Of a DNA stretch of 50,542 nucleotides, positions 25,601 to 32,264 are shown one piece after another. The translations under genes were made by a program, and so were the position numbers. Position 1 is the first letter of the stretch, and each line of letters opens with the position of its first letter. The notes below the pieces were generated by a model. The model had not been told where the DNA came from and searched no databases. It worked only from the letters and a program-made list of their open reading frames with translations. Origin of the DNA: SFHK01 sp964554795 (GTDB lineage: Bacteria; Bacillota; Clostridia; Christensenellales; Aristaeellaceae); assembly GCA_964554795.1 (NCBI GenBank), contig CAZKQB010000019.1, positions 1 to 50,542 on the forward strand, given 5' to 3'.

Positions 25601-27496
25601 ATGAACCTTACCGTAAACGGCGCTGCCCATGAATTCCCGGACGGCATGAATGCGCTGGACATTGCAGGCGAACTCGACAAGGAGCTGAAAAAGACTGCGC
25701 TGGCCGCGCGCGTGAATGGCACGGTGCAGGATCTGGCAAAGGCCGTGCCAGACGGCAGCCATCTGGAAATTCTCACTGCGGAGGATCCGGACGGCCTGCG
25801 CGTGCTCAGGCACACGGCCAGCCACGTGCTCGCACAGGCCGTAAAAGCCCTGAAGCCCGAGGCAAAGCTTGCCATCGGTCCTGCCATTGACAACGGCTTC
25901 TATTACGATTTTGACGTAGACGAGCCGTTCACGCCCGAATTTCTTGCCGCCGTCGAAAAGGAAATGGCAAGAATCATCAAAAAGAATTCCCGCGTGGAGC
26001 GCTTTGAGCTGCCGCGCGCAGAAGCTCTGGAGCTGATGAAGGACGAGCCGTACAAGCTCGAGCTGATCAACGACCTTCCCGAGGGCGAAACGATTTCGTT
26101 TTATCGGCAGGAGGGCTTTACCGATCTGTGCGCGGGACCGCATCTGCCCTCCACCGGGCGCATCAAGGCATTCAGGGTGCTTTCCGCCGCCGGCGCATAT
26201 TGGCGGGGAAACGAGAAAAACAAGATGCTTCAGCGCATCTACGCCACTGCCTTCGGCAGCAGGGACGCGCTTGACGCCTACCTCACCCGCATAGAGGAGG
26301 CAAAGAAGCGCGACCATCGCAAGCTGGGCCGTCAGCTGGATTTGTTTGATATTTTGGATGAAGGCCCCGGCTTCCCGTTCTTCTTCCCCAAGGGCATGAT
26401 TTTGCGCAATCAGCTGGAGGATTACTGGCGAAAAATCCACCGCGAGCATGGCTATGAGGAAATCAAAACGCCCATCATGCTCAATCGTCAGCTGTGGGAG
26501 CGCAGCGGCCACTGGGAGCATTACCGCGAAAACATGTATACCACGGTCATTGACGACGCCGACTTCGCCATCAAGCCCATGAACTGCCCGGGCGGCATGC
26601 TGGTATACAAGCGCCGCATGTGGTCGTATCGCGACCTTCCGCTGCGATGCGGCGAGCTGGGTCTGGTGCATCGCCACGAGCTCTCCGGTGCGCTGCACGG
26701 ATTGATGCGCGTGCGCTGCTTCACGCAGGACGATGCTCACATCTTCATGACGCCTGAGCAGATTCGGGACGAAATCAAGGGCGTATACAGTCTGATCAAC
26801 GAGGTGTACGGTGTATTCGGCTTCCCATACCACGTGGAGCTGTCCACCCGTCCCGAAAACTCCATTGGAACCGATGAAATGTGGGAAATGGCCACGAACG
26901 GTCTACGCGGCGCACTGGACGATCTCGGCGTGAACTACGTGGTCAACGAGGGTGACGGCGCTTTCTACGGTCCCAAGATCGATTTCCATCTGGAGGACTG
27001 CATCGGACGAACCTGGCAATGCGGCACCATTCAGCTGGACATGAATCTGCCCGAGCGGTTTGACCTCACCTATACCGGCCCGGACGGCGAAAAGCACCGC
27101 CCAGTCATGATTCACCGCGTCGTATTCGGCTCCATTGAACGCTTTATCGGCATTCTCACGGAGCACTTTGCCGGCGCATTCCCGTTGTGGCTCAGCCCCG
27201 TGCAGGCAAAAATCATGACCATCACCGACCGCGCCGACGACGCCGCACGCACGCTTCAGCAGAGGCTTGAAGCGGCCGGCATCCGCACGGAAATTGACCT
27301 GCGCAACGAGAAAATCGGCTTCAAGATCCGCGAAGCACGCAATATGAAGATTCCCTATCTGCTCGTTCTGGGCGACCGGGAGGCGCAGGAGAACACCGTT
27401 TCCGTTACGCTGCGCGGCGGTCACGACCTCGGCTCTATGCCCATCGACGCACTCATCTGCCGCATGCAGCAGGAAATCGAAGCCAAGGCACGCTGA
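25601..27496 (+). CDS. thrS: Threonine-tRNA ligase, second copy (canonical core)
   Basis: This 631-residue enzyme charges tRNA-Thr. The TGS and editing domains (HTASHVLAQAVKA; TDLCAGPHLPSTG) nearly repeat those of the first copy. The catalytic core is the standard bacterial type: MNCPGGMLVYKRRMWSYRDL, HRHELSGALHGLMRVRCFTQ, zinc ligands in MNCPG, DDAHIF and VMIHR, and FGSIERFIGILTEHFAGAFP. I start it at ATG 25601, which has AAGGAGG 9 bases upstream; ten earlier in-frame codons from 25571 overlap that site. The gene ends at a strong terminator shared with the convergent aldo/keto reductase. Confidence 0.96.
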   Translation: MNLTVNGAAHEFPDGMNALDIAGELDKELKKTALAARVNGTVQDLAKAVPDGSHLEILTAEDPDGLRVLRHTASHVLAQAVKALKPEAKLAIGPAIDNGFYYDFDVDEPFTPEFLAAVEKEMARIIKKNSRVERFELPRAEALELMKDEPYKLELINDLPEGETISFYRQEGFTDLCAGPHLPSTGRIKAFRVLSAAGAYWRGNEKNKMLQRIYATAFGSRDALDAYLTRIEEAKKRDHRKLGRQLDLFDILDEGPGFPFFFPKGMILRNQLEDYWRKIHREHGYEEIKTPIMLNRQLWERSGHWEHYRENMYTTVIDDADFAIKPMNCPGGMLVYKRRMWSYRDLPLRCGELGLVHRHELSGALHGLMRVRCFTQDDAHIFMTPEQIRDEIKGVYSLINEVYGVFGFPYHVELSTRPENSIGTDEMWEMATNGLRGALDDLGVNYVVNEGDGAFYGPKIDFHLEDCIGRTWQCGTIQLDMNLPERFDLTYTGPDGEKHRPVMIHRVVFGSIERFIGILTEHFAGAFPLWLSPVQAKIMTITDRADDAARTLQQRLEAAGIRTEIDLRNEKIGFKIREARNMKIPYLLVLGDREAQENTVSVTLRGGHDLGSMPIDALICRMQQEIEAKAR

Positions 27497-27544
27497 CCAC
27501 CGTCCAGCACAGACCCATGCCGGCTCAAATCAAGTGGACATGTA

Positions 27545-27576
27545 AAAATGCGCATTCCTTTCGGGATGCGCATTTT
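27545..27576. terminator. Bidirectional terminator
   Basis: AAAATGCGCATTCC/GGGATGCGCATTTT form a 14-bp stem with a TTTC loop, flanked by A and T runs. It serves thrS on the plus strand and the aldo/keto reductase on the minus strand. Confidence 0.85.
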
Positions 27577-27602
27577 ATAATGATTCTGAACCTCGATAGA
27601 GC

Positions 27603-28445
27603 TCATTTCAAGATCGACATGAACCATTCTACAATCTTGGGATCGTAGTGCGAGAAAAACAGGCTCTCGCCGCTGTCCAGCGCTTCAATTGCAGCCATAT
27701 CCTCGGCGGAGATTGTGAAGTCGAACAGGTCGAAATTCTGCTGCATCCGCTCCTTATGAGTAGACTTCGGAATGACGACCACGCCGCTCTGCATCAGGAA
27801 GCGCAGGGCGGTCTGCGCGGCGGTTTTCCCATACTTCCTTCCAATCTCTGTAAGCACGGGATTTGTGAACATATCCCTTCTCCCCTCGGCAAAGGGGCCC
27901 CATGATTCGATCTGGCAATTGTACTTTTTCAGATACTCCTTCGCCACCTTCTGCTGCTGGAATACATGGGTTTCAATCTGGTTGACGGCGGGCTTAATCT
28001 CCGCAAAGTGCTGGATGTCAAGATATCGGTCGGGGCCAAAGTTCGACACGCCAATGGCACGGAGCTTTCCTGCCTTGTAGAGCTCCTCCATGGCGCGGTA
28101 GACGCCATAGTAGTCGCCGAAGGGCTGGTGAATCAGCAAAAGGTCAAGGTAATCGGTACGCAGCTTCCGCATGGACTCTGCGATGGACGCCTTAGCTCTT
28201 TCGTAGCCCGCATTCGTAATCCAAACCTTGGTAGTCAGGAAGAATTCCTCACGGGGCAGCCCGCTCTCCGCCAGCGCCGCGCCTACGCCCTCCTCGTTTC
28301 CATAGGCCTGCGCCGTATCGATGCTGCGGTAGCCCACGTCGATGGCGTCCAGTACGCAGCGTTTGGTGTCCTCCGGCGGGGTCTGATACACGCCGTAACC
28401 CAGCTTTGGCATCCGAATGCCATTGTTCAGCGTTACATATTCCAT
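27603..28445 (-). CDS. Aldo/keto reductase
   Basis: This 280-residue NADPH-dependent reductase resembles the 2,5-diketo-gluconate reductase / YvgN group. It has the family opening LNNGIRMPKLGYGVYQTPPE. The catalytic tetrad is Asp (SIDTAQAYGNE), Tyr in the same segment, Lys (TTKVW) and His (LIHQPFGDY). The NADP-binding end PKSTHKERMQQNFDLFDF is present. Typical activity is reduction of aldehydes such as methylglyoxal or sugar-derived carbonyls. It faces away from a LysR-type gene with a 129-base gap, so that regulator probably controls it. The start has GGAGGTGACAGC upstream. Confidence 0.93.
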   Translation of the reverse strand: MEYVTLNNGIRMPKLGYGVYQTPPEDTKRCVLDAIDVGYRSIDTAQAYGNEEGVGAALAESGLPREEFFLTTKVWITNAGYERAKASIAESMRKLRTDYLDLLLIHQPFGDYYGVYRAMEELYKAGKLRAIGVSNFGPDRYLDIQHFAEIKPAVNQIETHVFQQQKVAKEYLKKYNCQIESWGPFAEGRRDMFTNPVLTEIGRKYGKTAAQTALRFLMQSGVVVIPKSTHKERMQQNFDLFDFTISAEDMAAIEALDSGESLFFSHYDPKIVEWFMSILK

Positions 28446-28499
28446 GCTGTCACCTCCAAATTTCTGAAAAGCGGTTCTTTTTCCAAATCCTACTTTACA

Positions 28500-28517
28500 A
28501 CAATTTCCGATGATTGT
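28500..28517. promoter_or_regulatory. Candidate LysR-type operator
   Basis: ACAAT-N8-ATTGT is an interrupted palindrome midway between the divergent reductase and LysR genes. It is the only clear dyad there and fits the usual place for autoregulatory binding. It does not match the T-N11-A rule exactly. Confidence 0.4.
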
Positions 28518-28574
28518 ACACTATTCCTATCGCAATCCGCTTTTCATAAAATGAAACGCATTTGAGGTGAGTCT

Positions 28575-29354
28575 ATGATTGATCTGGAAGAACTACGCCA
28601 ACTGGTAGCCTTTGCCGAGCTTGGCACGCTGAGCCGCGTTGCCAGGGAATCTCATATTTCCACGCCCTCTATCACCCGCTCCATGCAGCATCTGGAGGAC
28701 GCCTTTGGCGTGCCACTGTTTCTCCGCAGCAAAAATCGAATTGATCTGAACGACACCGGAAGGGTTGCCGTGGAAGCCGCACGGAAGCTGTTGCAGGCGG
28801 CAGAGTCCACCGTGCATCAGGTGCGGGAATTTCACGCGCGGCAGCGCACCATCGTGATTCGCTCCTGCGCGCCGGCGCCCCTGTGGGAATTGCAGCGGGA
28901 GTTAAACACGAAGCAGCCGGGAATGACGCTCTCCTCCGCCATCTGTCAGAATGACGAAGTGCTTTCGGCGTGGCAGGACGGAAGCTGCGACCTCGCCATT
29001 CTGCCATTTCCTCTTGACGGTGCCCGACCGTTTATGCAGGAAAGCCTGTTCATCTGCGTGCCGCCCGACCACGAGCTGGCAAAGCACGAGCAGCTTACCT
29101 TTGCGGATATCAACGGCTTCAATTTTCTGCTGCGAACGGAGCTGGGCTTCTGGGACACGCTATGCCGCGAAAAAATGCCTGCCTCCAGATTTCTGGTACA
29201 GTCGGACGCCTCGGTGTTTGACGAGCTGGTAAAAGCCTCGGCACTGCCCTGCTTTACCACGGATTACAGCCGATTTCATGGGTATCCAAACCGGGTCTGC
29301 ATCCCGCTGAGCGATCGCGAGGCTCATGTAACCTTTTATCTTGCGAGCCGATGA
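28575..29354 (+). CDS. LysR-family transcriptional regulator
   Basis: This 259-residue protein has an N-terminal winged helix (LEELRQLVAFAELGTLSRVA, then HISTPSITRSMQHLEDAFGV and PLFLRSKNRIDLNDTG). A periplasmic-binding-like effector domain follows (from about residue 90, with CDLAILPFP and ESLFICVPPDHELA). It is 30-40 residues shorter than usual LysR proteins, ending VTFYLASR, so the last helix of the effector domain is shortened. The frame ends in a proper stop. It most likely regulates the divergent aldo/keto reductase. GAGGTGAG precedes the ATG. Confidence 0.9.
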   Translation: MIDLEELRQLVAFAELGTLSRVARESHISTPSITRSMQHLEDAFGVPLFLRSKNRIDLNDTGRVAVEAARKLLQAAESTVHQVREFHARQRTIVIRSCAPAPLWELQRELNTKQPGMTLSSAICQNDEVLSAWQDGSCDLAILPFPLDGARPFMQESLFICVPPDHELAKHEQLTFADINGFNFLLRTELGFWDTLCREKMPASRFLVQSDASVFDELVKASALPCFTTDYSRFHGYPNRVCIPLSDREAHVTFYLASR

Positions 29355-29388
29355 AGGCTTCGTTTCATCTCAAATCGGAGAACTCCGT

Positions 29389-30363
29389 TCAGCCATCTTC
29401 TCCTCGGGCCAGCCTGTAGCACAGGTCATAGGCAAACGCCAGCTCGTCTATGCTGCAATGGCTTTGGACAAAATGCGTTGTACACAGAACCCATCGCTTT
29501 CCCCGAAGCAGGCCGAACACACGGCGGATTTCCCTTTCCAGCCGTTCATAGTTCTGAAAGCCCAGCGTCGTCTGAATGCACAGGCCTCCCATGATGGCGA
29601 AGCGGTTCTGGTACCTTTCCAGATACAGATCATAGCCCATCCCGGCACTTTCCTGCCACGGATGCAGAAGATCGATGCCTATTTCGGCCAGTCCGTCCAG
29701 CGCCGCAACGATGTTTCCGTCCGAGTGCAGGCTAACAAGCGCACCGCGCGCGTGCACAAAATCCGCCACCGTTTTCAGATTCGGATAGATCATTTCGCGC
29801 CACATGCGCGGGCTGAACAGCATGCTGCGCTGCGATCCCCAGTCGTCCGACACGTGAATCATGTCTACGCCCAAGTCCAGCATATTCGAGGCAAAGCGCT
29901 TCGTCCACTCCGCCAGACGCGCGTACAGCTCCATCAGCTCATCCGGATACAGTGCCAGATCCATCAGCTGATTTTCGATGCCGAGCAGCTCGTTGAACGG
30001 CTCAAAGAAGCCCGGCGTCTGCACATAGCAGAACCGTCCCCTTTGCTTATGAAACGCCAACGTCTTGCGGACATCCTCGTAGTCCTCCATTCGATCGACC
30101 GGCATGAATGGAATATCCAGCAGCGTTTCGGGCGTTATCTCCTTGCCTGCATCCCTGAGGCTCTGAATTTCCTTTCTGTCGAACGCCGACGGCCCTCCAA
30201 AAAGGTGCGCCGCGTCGAACTCGTATTTGTCCTCAAAGACCGCCACCGAGCCATAGGCCCGTGTGAGCTCGTCGGTCAAATTTGCAGAGAGCCAGCCATA
30301 TATCGGCGTGTGATCGACCGTCTGCCCGGCAATGGCTCTTTTTACCCGTTCCGTTGAATTCAT
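29389..30363 (-). CDS. Uroporphyrinogen decarboxylase (URO-D/MtaA) family protein
   Basis: This 324-residue TIM-barrel protein belongs to the URO-D/CmuA/MtaA superfamily. Recognisable parts are STERVKRAIAGQTVDHTPIY at the start, IHVSDDWGSQRSMLFSPRMW in the middle and SLHSDGNIVAALDGLAEIGI then DLLHPWQE further on. In gut Clostridia such proteins are usually methyltransferase-like or of unknown substrate and are not haem enzymes; no haem or corrinoid gene is nearby. I start it at ATG 30363, which has GGAGGTG upstream. An in-frame extension to 30450 has no ribosome site. Confidence 0.85.
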   Translation of the reverse strand: MNSTERVKRAIAGQTVDHTPIYGWLSANLTDELTRAYGSVAVFEDKYEFDAAHLFGGPSAFDRKEIQSLRDAGKEITPETLLDIPFMPVDRMEDYEDVRKTLAFHKQRGRFCYVQTPGFFEPFNELLGIENQLMDLALYPDELMELYARLAEWTKRFASNMLDLGVDMIHVSDDWGSQRSMLFSPRMWREMIYPNLKTVADFVHARGALVSLHSDGNIVAALDGLAEIGIDLLHPWQESAGMGYDLYLERYQNRFAIMGGLCIQTTLGFQNYERLEREIRRVFGLLRGKRWVLCTTHFVQSHCSIDELAFAYDLCYRLARGEDG

Positions 30364-30887
30364 GATGCACCTCCATCCATGCTTTGTCCCCCGTGCAAAT
30401 CGCGCAGAACCCTGTACCGACGTTCTCGTCATCCGAATGATGAGCCCCATGAAGCTGCGCAGAAGGAAGCTTGTCCGCCTTCATATGGAAAACGTACTTT
30501 CAAATGCCCGTCCCATACGCCTCTCGTCGCTTCCTGCGCAGCCCTTTCTCTGCTGAGCCTGCGAACGCGATGCCCAATCCCCGAACAAATCATGCTTCTG
30601 ATTTTCTACACAGTCTATCCGCAATCGCCTATCCTTTCTCTGGCATCCTTCATGCATACCGCCCAGTCTCCAAATTCTCTGCCGCTCAGCCCATCCGCGT
30701 ACGCGCGTCTCTTCGAAGACACAGGCGCAAGCTGATAGCACTCAAATCCGTCGCGAAGCGCCAGTCGTTTCTCTTGCAGCCTTACAAGCACTCCTCGCTT
30801 CCCGACTGTCTGTGCAATCCCCTCCCTCTTCAGTCTTCCCTGCTGCAGGTGACTACAGGCAAAAAACCTGCACAACAAGATCGCACG
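30364..30887. other. Non-coding stretch beyond the collapsed CRISPR array
   Basis: I see no supported gene here. Open frames on both strands lack ribosome sites and family patterns. On the minus strand this is where CRISPR spacers would follow the repeat at 30888-30919, but no second repeat is found. The first bases after the repeat hold a small CAGG/CCTG hairpin with a T6 loop. Confidence 0.5.
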
Positions 30888-30919
30888 ATTCCAATCCACG
30901 CTTCCGCGCGGGAAGCGAC
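30888..30919 (-). CRISPR. Solitary type I-C CRISPR repeat
   Basis: Read on the minus strand, the 32 bases begin GTCGCTTCCCGCGCGGAAGC and end GTGGATTGGAAT. This matches the I-C repeat plan GTCGC-stem-GTGGATTGAAAT, with one change (G for A) near the 3' end. It is the only near-full repeat in the window. It lies downstream of cas7c in the normal orientation and next to a leader-like region, so the array appears reduced to one repeat and no spacer. Confidence 0.85.
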
Positions 30920-31090
30920 GGCAGACATGTCAAAAGAATGTCTGCGTTTTGTGCAAATAGCCGATAGATACGACGTATTTACACAGAAAACCGAGAAAAC
31001 CAGTGTATGAAAGCCACATTTCCGGATGAATTCTCCGATTTTTTGGTGCGAAACAGGTTGGACAACGATGGACACTCATGTTTCGCACCA
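30920..31090 (-). promoter_or_regulatory. CRISPR leader-like region
   Basis: Upstream of the repeat (minus strand) lies a perfect 12-bp inverted repeat TGGTGCGAAACA/TGTTTCGCACCA (31079-31090 and 31044-31055). Next comes TGGTTTTCTCGGTTTTCTGT. Finally an 8-bp hairpin GCAGACAT/ATGTCTGC (30921-30945) abuts the repeat. The GCGAAC-type inverted repeat and T-rich run resemble I-C leaders as I remember them. Confidence 0.6.
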
Positions 31091-31180
31091 AGGTTACGGA
31101 GTTATCCACAGTGGCATTCGACCCCGAGCGGCACAGTTTCATCTGCCGAGATAATCTTCAGGTAGATGATGCGCTCATCT

Positions 31181-31340
31181 GACCGGCACGCACAGCACAA
31201 CACGACTCCAAAGAGCTTCAATCGTGGCACTCGCCTTGACCAGAGCACACAGCACAGCACGACTCCAAAGAGCTTCAATCATGGCACTCGCCTTGACCGG
31301 AATACGCAGCGCTGCACGGCTCCAAAGAGCATCATTCTCC
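31181..31340. repeat. 57-bp tandem repeat, nearly three copies
   Basis: Units repeat exactly every 57 bases: ACGACTCCAAAGAGCTTCAA starts at 31202 and 31259, and a diverged copy at 31316. The last unit runs into the cas7c stop codon. The period is 19 codons, and both strands stay open across it, but no ribosome site or family is visible. It occupies the place where cas4-cas1-cas2 would be expected. Confidence 0.85.
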
Positions 31341-32261
31341 ATCCAGCACGATGTACTTGAGCCCCGGGATAGCGGTCTCGTCCACGGTGATGATCGGATC
31401 GACATACAGGCCGTCCGGCTGCTCGACATGGAGCGAGCGATGCACCTTTGCAGAGGAATACTGGCCGCTTGGGCAATTATGCTCCCACCAGATGACCTTC
31501 ACTACCTCCATGCTGCCGTCGGGACGTGCGGAGGCTGCATCGTTGCGGAAAAGGGTGCGTAGCGCCTCCCTGAGCGCCTCCGCATCCTCGGCGCTGAAGC
31601 CGGTCTTGGTTGCGGGCTGCACGTTGATGGTGCCGAAGGCGGTGTAAACGCCGTAGGCTACGTGGTGCTTCATGCCCATGGTATCCTTGCCCTTCTGGTT
31701 TGGATTCGCGCCGGTTTCCAGGTTCACCGATTTTGTGATCTGCGTGCTGATGATATTGACATTTTTCACGGAATACGCGTTTTGGATGCTCACCGGGCCG
31801 CGAATGCCAATGGACACGGAGTCGCTTCCTTCCTCATCGCCCTTTTTTCCGGACTTGAACGCGAATACCTGGCCGAAGGCGCGCACGTCCAACCACTTCT
31901 GGCAGGCAATACGTTCGTAGTCCTCGCGAGTGACAGACACAGTTTCCTCCTTATCCTTCGCTTTCCTCTGGGTGCTGAGCGCAGTCATGCAGGCCTTCAG
32001 CTCCGGGCAGCCCTCCGCACGATCCCTCAGCGAACGATACGGGTCTCCCGCTGCACGTCGATCGTCAGACTGCACGAATACAGAATACCCTTCGTCAATC
32101 CAGCGGTTGCGAATCTTGCGCTTAAGGCATACGTCCGACACCTCGCCAATTCCCTCATAGGTCGTGCGCGGCCGGTTTCCATCGAGCGGGTCGCCATTGG
32201 GGTTCGCGTTGCGCACGGTGAAGACAAGAGCAAAGTCGATCTTGTTTTTCAAAGCTGCCAT
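31332..32261 (-). CDS. cas7c: Type I-C Cascade backbone protein Cas7c (Csd2)
   Basis: This 309-residue protein polymerises along the crRNA to form the Cascade backbone. It opens KIDFALVFTVRNANPNGDPL then DGNRPRTTYEGIGEVSDVCL, diagnostic of Csd2. KKGDEEGSDSVSIGIRGPVS is the thumb region, and VNLETGANPNQKGKDTMGMK with HHVAYGVYTAFG follows. It ends VDETAIPGLKYIVLDGE. The gene starts 3 bases after the cas8c stop (operon). Normally cas4-cas1-cas2 follow; here the stop codon lies inside a 57-bp tandem repeat and no adaptation gene is present. Confidence 0.96.
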   Translation of the reverse strand: MAALKNKIDFALVFTVRNANPNGDPLDGNRPRTTYEGIGEVSDVCLKRKIRNRWIDEGYSVFVQSDDRRAAGDPYRSLRDRAEGCPELKACMTALSTQRKAKDKEETVSVTREDYERIACQKWLDVRAFGQVFAFKSGKKGDEEGSDSVSIGIRGPVSIQNAYSVKNVNIISTQITKSVNLETGANPNQKGKDTMGMKHHVAYGVYTAFGTINVQPATKTGFSAEDAEALREALRTLFRNDAASARPDGSMEVVKVIWWEHNCPSGQYSSAKVHRSLHVEQPDGLYVDPIITVDETAIPGLKYIVLDGE

Positions 32262-32264
32262 GGT

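Noticed and set aside
30615..30899. 94-codon minus-strand frame starting inside the CRISPR repeat
   Set aside because: Its start is the GTG of the repeat itself, it has no ribosome site, and the sequence matches no family I know.
31181..31340. The 57-bp repeats as a CRISPR array
   Set aside because: The whole unit repeats, including the would-be spacer, the period is too short for I-C (about 66-68), and the unit lacks GTCGC...GTGGATTGAAAT. It is an ordinary tandem repeat.
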